Assembly (NCBI GenBank): GCA_019137255.1
Contig: WPDH01000069.1
Location: 1-64,000, forward strand
From: Corinectria fuckeliana
Lineage: Eukaryota; Ascomycota; Sordariomycetes; Hypocreales; Nectriaceae
Length of the DNA: 64,000 nucleotides
Direction: 5' to 3'
Made by a program: the position numbers and the translations under genes. Under the pieces are notes generated by a model. That model ran no database searches. It was not told where the DNA came from and saw only the letters and a program-made list of their open reading frames with translations. Below are positions 34,089 through 46,300 of this stretch, piece by piece. The first letter of the stretch is position 1; every line of letters begins with the position of its first letter.

Positions 34089-34653
34089 TTATTCCTCGTC
34101 ATCTTCGTCGCTCGTTGCCTCAATGTTGGCCTTGGACGATTTTGACTTGTCCTTCTTGGGCTTCGATGCTGGAATAAGCGCTGTCGACGTAGTCTCGTCG
34201 GGCTCGTCAATGGTGTGGCCAAGGTCACGCAATGCGGCATTGATGGAAGGGACCACCTTGAGCAAGGCCGTGTACTGCTCGACAGAGAGGGAGATGCCCT
34301 AGCCAGCACTGTCAGAAACATTTCGCCATCTATTATCGGCTGCGAGCGCATTCACCTTTTTGCCCGGGAGCGTCTTGCCGTCTTTTTCGTAGTACTCTCG
34401 AATATTGACGAAGCTCACATCCTTGAATTGCGATACGCCCACCCGACGCTTGTTTGATAGCTGGGGCGTCCATTAGCGGTTGATCGCATGGGCCTCGACT
34501 TGATGCGCCTACCTCCCAGAAGGGGTTTCCATCGTCGTCTTTGCCTTGAGACCCAGCCCCAGAGCTCTTTGCCTTCTTGGCGGGCTTTTGCGCAATCTTA
34601 GGTTCACCATCGTCAGAATCCTCCGCCATGCGTTTCTTGGAGTACTTGGGCAT
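34089..34653 (-). CDS. SUB1: Transcriptional coactivator p15 (PC4/Sub1)
   Basis: Three minus-strand exons (34653-34513, 34460-34356, 34298-34089) with 52- and 57-bp introns give 151 aa. The N-terminus is Lys/Ser/Asp-rich. The PC4 single-stranded-DNA-binding core starts GNPFWELSNKRRVGVSQFK and contains FVNIREYYEKDGKTLPGKKGISL and QYTALLKVVPSINAAL, all diagnostic. The tail is Lys-rich, then acidic (ATSDEDDEE). The family bridges activators to RNA polymerase II, helps promoter melting and binds ssDNA in repair. Yeast Sub1 has a longer C-terminal extension; this protein has only about 45 residues after the core, as in other filamentous fungi. Confidence 0.95.
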
Positions 34654-35714
34654 TTTGCTGGTGTCGCGCCGCGTCGCGTGGGACAGCTGAACTTGAGCAA
34701 AGGCTAGATCGAGGATCGCGACACGGTGTCCTGGCAGGGAGCGGGATGGAATGCCTTGGCTAGACGCAGAGGCGACGGATCAAGCTCCAAGGGAGTCAAG
34801 GTCTACGGCCAGCTGGAACGCGTTTGGCGCGCAAGTTAAGACAAAGTCTCATATTGAAACGCCAGTCCACGTGATACGCATTGCAGAGAGGGTGGTGGGG
34901 CCTCATCTCAACTGATAGTGGGATCGCTGGGGTATCATGGATGTGTTATGGCGTACTCGTATTTTGTGGTGTTCCTTGTTCAGAGGTTTTATGCAACCTT
35001 GCCTTGCTCGCTTAAAGGGGGCGCAGTCTGTCTGGTACTCTTTGTGAAGCAAGTCCGTATTCATGGCACTACACTTTAGAGGCAACGCACTTCATAACCG
35101 GACTGGTATTGAATGATAACAAGTGGCAACGAATGGCGATGCAAGGCTGGTAAGTAAAGTGGTGGAGGGAATCCGGCTTTGACGGGTGCGCTGGAGCCAG
35201 GGGTTGGGTAAGCTTGGTTCCACTGCTTGGCTGTGCGGCTTCCGTTTTTAGTGTCAATTACAGCCACCATCGTTGACGCGGAAGGCACCGAGCCAATGTC
35301 CAGCAGCCCAGCGGGTCTAAGAGCCCTGAGAGCCCGCTTACAGGGATCTAGCCCCCCTGAAGGATGGCTCACAGAGGCCATGAGGGGGGGGTTTGGGTGC
35401 CAGAGACGACCAGCAATCCAATCCAAGCAATTTGAAACCTCCCAAGGAACCCTTCTTCACCCACAGCCAAGTCTAATCTAGACGCCCGTGTTCCAGCCGT
35501 TACGGTCCGAGCTACCACCTGATTCTTGATTCCTGACTCCTGATTACTGCTTACTGCTTACTCCTGGCATTGCGAGCCAACTTTCCCTTCCTCAACCAAC
35601 CTGCAAGGTGATGCTGAACATTGCTACGACGTTATCGCCACGGTCCCTGTTCCTGTCCTCTAAGGGAAGCTGCCCCGATTCTGCGCCAAGCATCTCGAAA
35701 GCTTCCCACCCCCG
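34654..35714. promoter_or_regulatory. Divergent promoter region of SUB1 and sorting-nexin genes
   Basis: About 1.06 kb separates the two divergent starts. A tandem run TGATTCTTGATTCCTGACTCCTGATTACTGCTTACTGCTTACTCC-like (35519-35566) shows small imperfect repeats in the presumed 5' leader of the nexin gene. No gene is supported. Confidence 0.4.
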
Positions 35715-38700
35715 ATGAATCCAGCTGCCGATCATGATGCGTGCCCACCAGCTGCCGCCCCCGTAGACATGCGCAAGCCCGTCGCCTTGAAGCCCAGTCC
35801 ATCTCCGTCTCCGCCAGCAGCAGACAACCAGAAGCAGCCCTGGATGGATTCACTGGGCGGTAGACCGGCGGATGGCCAGTCTCAGACACTTTCAGGCCTG
35901 GCAACTGCGCACGCGACCGCCTCCACAATCCCAACCACGACATTGACGACGAATACAACGACTACGAACGCTACGCCGGGAGATAGCACCCCGGCCGCAA
36001 AAATACTGCACTTCCTCGCAACTGCAACGACCGGCTCCCTCGCTGGAGTTGCTGTCGGCTTCGCTGCCGTCACATACTTTGCCCTTGGTCGGCTAGGCCT
36101 GGTGCTTATCGGTGCCTTTGGCGGAGTCGTCGGATTTATATCCTGGGAACAGCGGAACCCAGAAGTCTCCAAGGCTGTCCGAGGAGAGCGAGGCCTTGAT
36201 GTCTTGCAACGAATCTTGCACGAATCGGCGAACAACAAGGCGGGGCAGGGGGCCGAAGACAGCAGCGACGACGAGGAGACGACCATCAGGGGCCTCGACG
36301 ACTTTCGTCCAGATACCCGCGAGGCCCTGGGAGGTCTCGTCGACGCTGTCATCAGAGACTACGTCAAATGGTGGTACAGCCCTATCATACCTTCAGACCA
36401 TGCTTTCCCCCTCGCTTGCCGACGGACCTTGACCTCGTATCTTCTCTCCATCTCCAACCACTTGAGCCGGAAACGACCTGCGGATGCCTTCCTCGACCTC
36501 CTTACCAACTCGTCATCCATTGTCATTGTCTTCATGTCCGAGCTCGCTTCCGCCTTTACGGACCTCCCTCCCGACAGCAGCATGAACGCGGCCGATGCCG
36601 TGTACAACTACTTAGCTTCAAACCCAGACTGCCATATGGCCAACTTGCTGAACCAGCGACAGCAAGGAGCGAAATTCAAGATGGTTGCGGACGATTTGCT
36701 CGGCTTTCTGGACCGGAACTCATACAATTGCGACCCTCTCAAAGTGTTTCTCAGGGAAATATTGGCCAACTCGGTGCTCGAAAAGACTCTGCAAACGTGC
36801 AGCAAAGCCGACTGGATCAATGGATGGATCGTACATCTCCTCGAGGCCGGAGAGCCGGATCTCAACCAGGCCATTGATGTTGGTATGCAAACTGGGCCTG
36901 ACTCGGCGGCCCAGAATGTGTTTGCCGACCTTGACGGAAACGTTGGCAACATTGGCATCGCCAAACCTGGCCGGAGCTCACTGGAGACCCGCCGGAAGGA
37001 GATCGGCGGCGGTCATAAAAAGAAGCTTAGCAAGGCAGAGGAAGAGTTGGAAGAGGCCATGGGAGAGATGAAGAGGATGAACGATATGATCGCCAAAGAG
37101 GAAGCTCGCCGCAAGCGAGACTCGACCGCCACTAACGCGTCACAGGACCCTACCAGAACCTCCAGTGACAGTGAAACCAAACAGAAGCGGATCAGTGTGA
37201 GCGAGCTTTCTCCCTCAACAGTACCCAATGGCCACAAGCCGCTGTCGTCGATTGCGTCCACGGACGGCTTTTCCACTAAGAGCGATGCGGCCCCAACACC
37301 CGTTACGCCCCATTCACCAATGGACAATTCGAGCCCAAACTCGTCCCCAAGGGGTTCCGAAGGCACACGATTCACGAGTTTCGACCAGATCGTATCTCCA
37401 GGCCAGGTGGATAGTAGCGAGGAGGAAGGGCCTCAAAAGCAAAAGGGGCTACTCACTCTCCACAACGCTGTTATTACTGTACATGATGATGATGCGATGG
37501 GCGAGAAAGGCCGTATCCGAACGAAGCCTAACTGGGACTACTGGGTTCAGGTCGAGCCCTCTGTGACAGGCTTCTCGGGCTGGATGATTGTTCGGAGGTA
37601 TTCAGACTTTGAAACCCTCCATGAGATTCTTAGGCGGATCGCAAACATCTCGGGCGCGACAGCCTTCACAGAGCTCCACAAAGATATGCCAAACTGGAAA
37701 GTACACACCCGGGAGTCGCTTCGAGGAGAACTAGAGAGATACCTGCGGGATGCGTGCTGGTACAAGACGTTGGCTGAGAGCGAGGGGATGAAGCGATTCT
37801 TGGAAAAGTCACAGGGACACACTCACGGCGACTCCAAGTCAGGCTTCGGCTGGGAGTCGGTTGGGAAGAATATGCTAGATGCCCTCACGACGGCACCCAA
37901 GGGAGCCATGGAAAGCGGCAAGTCTTTGGTCGGGGGTGTTACGGGCGTGTTTGGGAACATTGCTGGACTCAATAGGAGGTCCACAAGCCAGTCCATTGAT
38001 CTTACGCCCAACTCTAGCCGACTCTCGATCTCGACGCCTCCTCGGATGGATACCATGAAGTCACCGGCGCGGTCGGGGCGGGACAGTATGGACAGCCAGA
38101 GGTCGTCGGTTATCTCTACGCAGCCCAGTAAGATGCCGCCGATGGAACGCCGACCGAGCTACCAGTCGCAAGGCGATTCAGATGCGGACGTCCGGCTTGG
38201 CCGACCAGACCGCAAGGAGTCGGGCTCAGCGCCGGCGAGCGCTCGACCTAGTAGGGAGCACAGCCGTGCGCCCAGCCTGGCCCAGCTGCGGTCTCCGTCG
38301 TCAGCCAGCCTCGAGTTCATGAAGCTACCTCCTCCACCGGATCAGATAGCAGATGACTATGGATCGCCGACGAGCGGCAGCGACACGCAGAGCAAGCTGA
38401 ACGAGAGCATCTCATCATCGCAGAAGCACGGGCGAAACGGGTCTCAGCAGGTCCTGGTGCCAACGCCTCCTGCGTCTGTGACGGGAGGCAAGAAAGGACC
38501 ACTGAAGCCCGGCCGCCAGTACTCGCAGCTCTCCGAGGCCGAGACGCGCGTCGCGGTGGAGCTTTTGTTCGCTGTCATAAACGAGATGTACACGTTGTCA
38601 TCGGCCTGGAACATCCGACGCACCCTGCTCGCGGCAGCGAAGTCATTCCTGCTGCGCCCCGGCAATCCTTCTCTGTTGACAGTGCAGTCGCTCATCCAAA

Positions 38701-39020
38701 ACTCTGTCATCGATTCCAACACGTCTGACGCTGGCATTGCAGCTCAGCTTCGCAAGCTGCGGGAGAACATGATGCCAACGGAACAGGAGCTCGCAGAGTG
38801 GCCTCCCGAGTCGACGGCCGAGGAAAAGGAGCAGCGACGAATCAAGGCCCGGAGGCTACTGATCCGGAGCGGCGTGCCGGCGGCGCTGATGGGCGTCATG
38901 GGCCAGGCGGCGACGGGCGAGGCCCTGGGGAGGGTGTTCGATTGCTTGCAGATCGAGGAGGTGGCGAGAGGACTGATCTTCGGGTTGATCTTGCAGACGG
39001 TTAGGATCGTGACGCACTGA
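35715..39020 (+). CDS. PXA-PX-nexin C sorting nexin (Mdm1/SNX13-like without RGS)
   Basis: One uninterrupted frame of 1101 aa. Residues about 95-145 are two hydrophobic segments (TGSLAGVAVGFAAVTYFALG and LVLIGAFGGVVGFISW) anchoring it in a membrane. The PXA domain spans about 200-375 (AVIRDYVKWWYSPI ... DWINGWIVHLLEAG). The phosphoinositide-binding PX domain is at about 595-700 (WMIVRRYSDFETLHEILRRI, then RESLRGELERYLRD). The nexin-C domain is at about 935-1095 (ELLFAVINEMYTLSSAWNIRRTLL ... GLIFGLILQTVRIV). Long Ser/Pro-rich linkers lie between. Yeast Mdm1 and animal SNX13/14/25 have an RGS domain between PXA and PX; none is seen. Family members tether ER to vacuole/lysosome or lipid droplets. 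Lack of introns over 3.3 kb is unusual for this window. Confidence 0.92.
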   Translation: MNPAADHDACPPAAAPVDMRKPVALKPSPSPSPPAADNQKQPWMDSLGGRPADGQSQTLSGLATAHATASTIPTTTLTTNTTTTNATPGDSTPAAKILHFLATATTGSLAGVAVGFAAVTYFALGRLGLVLIGAFGGVVGFISWEQRNPEVSKAVRGERGLDVLQRILHESANNKAGQGAEDSSDDEETTIRGLDDFRPDTREALGGLVDAVIRDYVKWWYSPIIPSDHAFPLACRRTLTSYLLSISNHLSRKRPADAFLDLLTNSSSIVIVFMSELASAFTDLPPDSSMNAADAVYNYLASNPDCHMANLLNQRQQGAKFKMVADDLLGFLDRNSYNCDPLKVFLREILANSVLEKTLQTCSKADWINGWIVHLLEAGEPDLNQAIDVGMQTGPDSAAQNVFADLDGNVGNIGIAKPGRSSLETRRKEIGGGHKKKLSKAEEELEEAMGEMKRMNDMIAKEEARRKRDSTATNASQDPTRTSSDSETKQKRISVSELSPSTVPNGHKPLSSIASTDGFSTKSDAAPTPVTPHSPMDNSSPNSSPRGSEGTRFTSFDQIVSPGQVDSSEEEGPQKQKGLLTLHNAVITVHDDDAMGEKGRIRTKPNWDYWVQVEPSVTGFSGWMIVRRYSDFETLHEILRRIANISGATAFTELHKDMPNWKVHTRESLRGELERYLRDACWYKTLAESEGMKRFLEKSQGHTHGDSKSGFGWESVGKNMLDALTTAPKGAMESGKSLVGGVTGVFGNIAGLNRRSTSQSIDLTPNSSRLSISTPPRMDTMKSPARSGRDSMDSQRSSVISTQPSKMPPMERRPSYQSQGDSDADVRLGRPDRKESGSAPASARPSREHSRAPSLAQLRSPSSASLEFMKLPPPPDQIADDYGSPTSGSDTQSKLNESISSSQKHGRNGSQQVLVPTPPASVTGGKKGPLKPGRQYSQLSEAETRVAVELLFAVINEMYTLSSAWNIRRTLLAAAKSFLLRPGNPSLLTVQSLIQNSVIDSNTSDAGIAAQLRKLRENMMPTEQELAEWPPESTAEEKEQRRIKARRLLIRSGVPAALMGVMGQAATGEALGRVFDCLQIEEVARGLIFGLILQTVRIVTH

Positions 39021-41131
39021 TACGCAAACGTTATGGGGGAAGCATGAACCAGGTGTTCGGTGCGAGGAACGTGTACGACTTGAACGAGGAGGGCTTTCCA
39101 GAGACGGCGGGCCCCGGAATTGTGCCCAGCGAAGCAATTGTCATCATTATCATCATCATGTACAATAAATTGTCGCCGACCAGGCCTAGACGACCTAAAC
39201 GAAATAATAATACGGATAGGACTTATAGAAGCGTACAAAAAACACGATGCCGGCGCCTCCTCCTTGGCCTCCCCTTCCCACCTGAGCTAGACAGCAAGCG
39301 AGGCCGCTGTGGAAGACACCAAGGCCGTCGGGTTACCCTTCGGGCCCGATCCTGCTCGCGGACTGCGACGAGGACGAGTTTCTCCGTCCGGCGAGGGAGG
39401 CATACGTCAGCTCCCCACGGTGCGGTGCACCTGCTTCACACAAGCCGGGCAAATGATAGGGGGAGGAGGGTGTGCTCGTCTCCAGCTCAGCCTTCTGGGC
39501 GTTCATGGCATAGCATGGGGGCTACTGTCCCCAGTGTCTACCCTGGCTGGCGTGCTGGCGGTCTATTTTGGACCGGTCCTCAAATCTCCGTGCCGGCCGG
39601 GACCCTGTCCTGTCCGGAGTCCCACGAGGTTGACCCGGCGGATGGGTCGCGAAGGGAAGAAAGGGGGCGAGGAGCAAGCCGCCCCGTGGATGTCCCTCCT
39701 CCTGTTCCGGCCGAGGAAGGGATCGGAGGTCCGTCTGGCGGTGGATGTATATACCGAGGACGAGGAGATGGAAGGGTCGGTGCACGGGAGAATCGTCCGC
39801 CTAGGGTTGGGACGACGCTAGAGCCTAGTCTCCACGCCGTCGACGGTTGCGAGTTGACGTGAGGTGTGTGTCCAGGGCTGTGTGCTAATTATGTATTATG
39901 TAGAGACGGTTGAATGACAGGCCGCCGTCAAGCGATGGTCCGTTCATCATCTGGCTGCGCCGATCAACATAGAAGATCTACATATCCCGCGGCAGTTTGC
40001 TGGATATCAAGGGTTGAGGAAAAGGATCCATCAATAGCAGTCGGTCTGCGGCGCGACGCCGAAGCGAAGGATGACATTAATACGACCCCGACGGAGTAGC
40101 ATCACCAACTCAAAACTCGAGCAACTGAAACCACGTGTCCGCACACAGAGTTCGTGCGTACGTGGCAACCCCCAGCAATGTAGGATTCATACTTCTGTAT
40201 ACGAATAGATGTGCACAACTCTCTTTCTTAAACCCCCTGCTCCCATGCCCTCCCGGGGTTCCCCTTGCATCCAGCACGCCCGCACAAAGAGTGACATCAC
40301 CGGATAATCAGTAGGTATGCAGCGGAGCAGCTTCTCCAGCGAGTGGGACACATTGTGAGCAATTCATCACATCAAGGCGGGGTTGACCTACATGCGGCTT
40401 CGGGCTGACGACGTGGAAGCTATGTTCGAGACGACAATGGTTGGATAAGTCAAGTTGGGGAGAAGGCATGGCTATCCGCCGTCGTCATCGGACCTAGGTC
40501 ATGATTAAACAAACGGGGACGTCTAAGCCCGACTGTTTCCAGTTCTTGGAGGTTCCTATATTCCAATGAGTCTTTAAATTTATGGCATGTATTCGTATTC
40601 CAAGGGCACTGGCATGCTTCTAGTACATACAACCCTCACTTGATATTTCCAGGTTGAGGAATATTCCTCTTGTCCAGCTCCAGCAGCATCCCCTTCGCAG
40701 AAAGCATAAAAACATACAAAAAGGCGAATACAAGGGGAAAAAAAATCAAACCATCTTAATGCCAGCCTAAATCACACAAAAGAACAGGTTCCATGTCCTG
40801 GAGTAATACAAAAAATACACCGTCCACGGCGTCCGACCTACTCAAGCCCCCCCTAGAAGTAATCATGATATAAAAAAAACCCATAGCATAACAAGAGAAG
40901 AAAATCCAGGCGCAATGACAATTTGGAAAGGCCATAATGGTCGTGATTATGACGTGGTATGCAAACAAAAACAGAAATGTAGTGGCAACGCTGCATAGTA
41001 ATAATGATCGCAGTAAAGGAATGTCGGTCGGGTATCGAATGATTGTTGCAGGTTGATCGTAAGTCATAGAAAAGGACACCAGACAATGTTCAGATATTAA
41101 GGGCACCATACTGGGTGCGTGAAGATAGCTT
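39021..41131. other. Intergenic region, no supported gene
   Basis: About 2.1 kb between convergent genes. A GC-rich part (39240-39860) has overlapping open frames in several phases, all Arg/Gly/Pro-rich, which is what GC-rich non-coding DNA produces. 40650-41130 is A-rich on the plus strand and probably includes the 3' end of the Uds1 gene transcript. Confidence 0.5.
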
Positions 41132-43328
41132 TTACGGCTTGTAGACAGTGTTGGCAAGGAGGGGGATGCTATCAACCCTCGGCGAATCCTTCTTTGTTGA
41201 TGATGTCGGGGTTCGTGCGAGGGGAGAGAGGGACATGGTACTAGCAGAGTCCGACTTCGAACTAGTAGCGGTTGCCTCTGACAAGCCGTTGAGCATCTCA
41301 TGGCTTCGCTGGCGATGGATTTCAATACGCTTCGTCTCGGGTAGTAAGGAGTCCGGAGCTGGTTCCATGGCATTGTTGCTCATCTTGGTGATCTCATTCT
41401 CGACGTCCTCCAGAAGAGCGTAGACATCGTCACCGGCATAGATGCGAATGCTCTCGACATCAACGCGCCTCAAAGACCCAGCGCTAGTGACTCGCTCCTC
41501 GGTGACCTGGACAGGTTCCAGTACGATAGGCTGCTCGAAGATTGTGCTGGGCACCGAACGCTGAGGCGATCGTCGAGGCGAGGAGGGATTTGTTTTCGCA
41601 GGGCGGGTGAAGGCCTGCTTGGAAGGGCTCCTGGGAGGCGTCGAGATGTTCCCAATGCCCGAAAAGGGCGTCGTGCCCATTGATTGCTGTGCGGGCTCAG
41701 GAGAGGCATTCGATCTGCCAACAGGGAGGACGGCCGCCGCAGCGATGTGCTCTAGCAATTTCTGGCGCACGCGCATTCGTCGGTTTTCAGCCAGCTCGAG
41801 CTTGTTAACCCAGTCGTCGATTGAGGCATCTAGCTCGGCTAGAGCCTCCTCTTGCCGTAGCATAGACTCGTGACTGAATTTGACCACACGCGGAGAGCGC
41901 AAGTACTGGCAGATGCGCGAGTGGAGATTGCGCCGGCCAATACGGAGTGAGTTGTAGGTTCGGCGGAGGTATTCGGTTTTCTCATCGAGGTGACGAACTT
42001 CCTGTCAACTTGTTAGCCTACCTTCACTTACATACACTCAGATGGCGAACAAACCTTGGTGAGCAGTTCGAAGTCTGCGGGCTTGAGGATCTCGAATTGC
42101 TCAGCCTGGGCAAACGCTTGCTTCTGCAGAGAAGCGACGTCACTAGCCTCAAACTTGTCGATGGCATCCGATAGCTTTACTCCTTGGGGGAGTTGCTCAA
42201 AGGCAATCTTTGAGCTTTGTTCCGTGCTCTTGCTCCTCTTTGATTCGCTCCTCTGGATAATCGGCCCGTTGTTGGCGCGAGTATCCGACCTCTTTCGCGG
42301 CCGTCCCCTGTCCATGATTCCAGACGACTCTGACCCGCCTCTCCTGTGACCTCGGGTCGAACCAGCTGATTCAGGGTGGACAGGAGGCGTGCGACGGCCA
42401 TCCCAGGGCTTGGGGGAAGAAGTTCGGGATTCCATGATGGATGCAGAGACTGGTGTGGAGAGTGTGGCGCAGGACGTCGCAGTAGTCGAAGCTGATTTGG
42501 GCGACGTTAGATCTGGCAAAGACGAACTGGGCGTGGTCAATGGAGTGCGGCTTCGCGGTGAATCCTCGGCACGGCCTTGCCTGAGCGAGTCGTTTCGAGT
42601 GGGAAAGTAGTTCAGTGATTGTTGTCTTCGGAGCCTGGGGGTGATGGTATCGGGCTTGGGAATAACCAAGGGCGCGAGCTGCTTCGGCGAGAGGGGGCCC
42701 GAACCCTTCGAATGGAGTGACTCGGCAACAGGAGAGAGAATTTCCGGGGCATCATCGTCGCTTTCGAGGGAAAGAAAAGTGTCTGCCAAGGGATGCTTTT
42801 TCGAGCTATGGCCCGGAGCACTGATTGACCGCTCGTGGAAAGCTGGCCGTCCAGGGATTGTAGCTGGAACTTCAATTAGCTTCCATTCATTGTAACAGAC
42901 TTATAGGACAACTTACGAGAGTCCATGGCCACTTCTTGAACTGTGGTCATAGGTCCCAATTCAGGAACGCTAACCTTCCGTCTCCGGACGATGCTATGCT
43001 GGTTGAGTCGCTTCTTCAAGGAACTGGCGGTTGACTGCTTTTCGGGTTTGTCGTTGACCTGGCCTCCAGCTGCAGGGAGAGGCTTTTCAACATCCGGTGG
43101 CGGCGGGGGCTTGTTGCTGTTGAGCACCGGGAGTTTTCTCTCCTTGGGGAAGAGCTGGTACTTTCGTGAAGGTTCCGGTTGTTGCATTCTCCAGGTAAAA
43201 GGCTTCTCTTTCTCTGGCGGTGGCGGGGGGGGTTCTTTCTGTGAGTGATGGAACTAGTGAGCAACGGAGTTCAGCTCGGAGGCTGTACACTAATCTGGAC
43301 TGGGGGGATGGGCTTCGTACCGGCTCAT
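41132..43328 (-). CDS. Uds1-domain protein (up-regulated during septation type)
   Basis: Minus-strand exons 42917 and upward, 42863-42055 and 42001-41132, with 53-bp introns 42864-42916 and 42002-42054. From the ATG at 43187 they give 649 aa. The frame stays open with coding-like Pro-rich sequence to 43238, and an ATG at 43328 (MSRYEAHPP) may be joined by a small intron, so the N-terminus is uncertain. The Uds1 domain covers LQKQAFAQAEQFEILKPADF through the exon junction to YLRRTYNSLRIGRRNLH, ICQYLRSPRVVKFSHES and LDASIDDWVNKLELAENR, a coiled-coil-prone helical block. Flanks are Ser/Pro-rich and low-complexity. In fission yeast the family is induced with septation; role in filamentous fungi is inferred to be cell division or polarity. 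Confidence 0.85.
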
Positions 43329-46300
43329 TAGGGTGGTGGGAGGCCTGCTTTGATATATGGTTGGTGTCGACATCGACAATACACTTGGCTATGTGAGCCA
43401 TTGGGTCGAAACAATGTCGTTTGGTGCGGCGTCCAAGAAGGGAAGGCGAGAGTGTCAAGAGTGTCCGAGTATCAAAGATGGAGGGGCTGGTCCGGGACGA
43501 AATCGGGATGGACGGCACCGTCAATTGGCACGTTTCGGGTCGAGGCTCGCAGGACTTGAGTGCAACGTCGAAACCTGGAACTGAGGCTATATAACGACGG
43601 AGGCGGGATGAAACTATGGGCGCTGGACTAATTACCAAGCTGTGCAACCCGCAAGCCAGAGTTCTTCGCTTATATCTGGAAGCGCAACGGGGAGGAGAAC
43701 GGGCGTGCACGTCGTTTCTTAGCCACCGGGCCCTTGTCCCTGCCAATCTGACAGCCCCTTGCTCCAGGACCAGGAGTGCAGCACCCAAGGTTGCCAAGGG
43801 CCATGGCCGCCCGGGGTGTGAGTCTCAAAAGCATCGAGAAGCTTTCACTCGGGCACCCTGAGACAAGGCCGTGGGAAGTGTGGTGGAGGCGCGGTTGCTC
43901 GCTGGAGGCGCGGGTCGCAGGGCGCAACAGAGCAGCACAGGCAGCGGCAGAACCGTGATAGTCTCCAGGGCCAAGAGCAGATCGAAGGCATTGATCGAAG
44001 GCATGGAGAGCGATCATGTCAGAGGGTAGGCGAGGAACGCTGGTTGGCGGTCCTGGAGGCTGCTACCGGCCCGTCACCGGTCGCTACCAGTTGAGCATGG
44101 CCGTTCACCAGCGCTCTCGCCAACTCCCATGTCCTCGCCCATGCTCTCTCACGCCCGCAACCCATGTCCACCCACACCTCAACCCTGGAAACGAGGCCTG
44201 GGGACCGTTGGGAGCGGCGCCTTGGGAGCCCCGGCCCCGCTGGCGCTATGGGCAAGGGACCCCGCTCGCTCTACCATGACAGGGCGCTGGCTGTCTTGTC
44301 TTGGCAAGGTCGGCTTGCTGGGAGCAAATAAGCAAGGACGTCGTGCTCGCGCGGGCCGTTACACTGTCCCGTTCTGGAGTTTGGTTGGTGGTATTGAGTA
44401 GAGCCGTAGTACTAGCAGATAATTAGTACTGATCCGAAATCCGATCCACGGGGCGAAGGCGATCCCCGAGCGGCCTTGAGGCTGTGGTCCTGCAGTCCTG
44501 TCCTATCTACGAAGTATTGTTCCATTGTTGAGCCTCGAGGTTACGGGAGTTGATCATCAGTCAGTGCGTGCCTCAGGTCTCAGGAGAGAAACCAGCAGCC
44601 CGAGTCACCCACTTAAACCCCCCAACCATTCGCTCACTGGCAACTATCTACCCAAGTACTACTACCCACCTAGCCTTAGTACCTACCACCTACGCAGGTA
44701 GGTAGGTAATTATGGACTGCATGGCAGCTGTGTCTCGTGCAGGACGGGGTGCAGACGCAGTGTGAACGCAGTAACGCCCTGGTAGATGTCTGTTTCATAA
44801 GGAGACATCGCAGCGACTGAACCTGTTCCATTGGGTTGCTTCGCTTCAACTACTGACTAGTCCTTTCCGGGGTTGCATCCCGATTTATACTCCGATGGCT
44901 ACCTAGAAACCAATCGAGGCGGCTGATTCGTCCATCCCGCCACCTATTTGCCCAGTTCTGTCGAAGCACCTGCAGCATCACAGGGCGGTTCTAAGCAGTA
45001 GACTTGGTAGGCCTACCCGCAGGTCGTCACAGCTACTATGCACTCCACTCCCCTTCTTCAGTGTGGCCCGGGTCGCAGTGATGACCTGCTTCGTACTGCC
45101 GCAACGCCTTCATTATTAATTCTCCGCACCCACGCGTCCTGCTGCCGTAGTGTTTGCGTCGCAACGTGGAGTTGGCTGGGTTGCCAAGTGCCTTCGAGTT
45201 CACCATACGAAATTGACAAATTGACGAGATTAACCTCGAGCACAGAGCAAAAGTTCGCAGTTGAGACCCAATCTAGTCGTCTAGTGGCCTCTAGCGAGAG
45301 TTCCGATCGACGCTTGCCATCCAACTACGGATGACACTGCACTAGGAATTAGAACTGCAACCCAAGGAAATCGTGGCAAATACACACGAGACACTCATCA
45401 GTCAAGGTCCGCGGCAATGATTGTTTGGCTTTTGCTTTTTTTCCCACGATGACACTCGTCAACGTCATGAGTCTCGTCTCATTATTTGCTTTCCCTTCTC
45501 GACCTGTAAGTCCGCTCCCCTGCTTTCTTTCTTTTTCTCTCGAATACCCCGCCACGTTATGTCCTGGTTTGAGCGCCCATCGCGGAACTTCTTCTACTTT
45601 TATCTAAGCTACCAAGAGATTCAGCTAGATCGGGCGCTGTGATTGGGCCCTTACCTTCATCAACATTCTTTTCGTCGGTGCATTCCCCCCCCCCATTTCA
45701 CCTTCGGGAACTACCTTACTCAATGCTAGATACTCCCAACGTCTGACTGTCCCAGCGCAGCCCGAGAAATGCAAAGTGAATGCATCTTGGGTTTTGGCCA
45801 AAAGTCCAACCAGATCCAAAAACATCCCCCCACCCCTGTTTGTGCAGCTCCGTTGCCCTGCGCAAGTCTTCCGAATCGTTTACCGCTGCCGCTGCCGCCT
45901 TCTGGGCTAATGCTCCCCCTTGGTCACATGGGTTGCTTTGATGCTCTGCGCTGCGCTGCGTCTTCGACCTGAATTCTGACTTCACAGGACGGTCTTAGCC
46001 TACATAGTACGATAACCTTACCTTCCAAGCGATATCTTAGTGTTATATCGACAGGCCACCCTGGCCTCTCGGTCTTGTCGTCCGGATGATGGACCCGGCC
46101 CAGGATTGAGCCCACCACCGGGGAGCCTTGGTCTCCCATGCTGGCGGCAAGGGCCCCTGTCCATCATGTCTCATTTTTTCACTTGGGCCCCCGGCGCTTT
46201 GCCTCCAAGACGCCGGTGTTTCTGATCTGGACTGCCATACACGGAAGTGCTGCTTCCCTTCTGTCAGTGTCACCCACGTGAGGGCGGAGAAGCTACTGGG

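Noticed and set aside
39044..39862. 272- and 170-codon plus-strand frames after the nexin gene
   Set aside because: Overlapping frames with Arg/Gly/Pro-rich sequence, no start context, domain or splice support; typical of GC-rich non-coding DNA.
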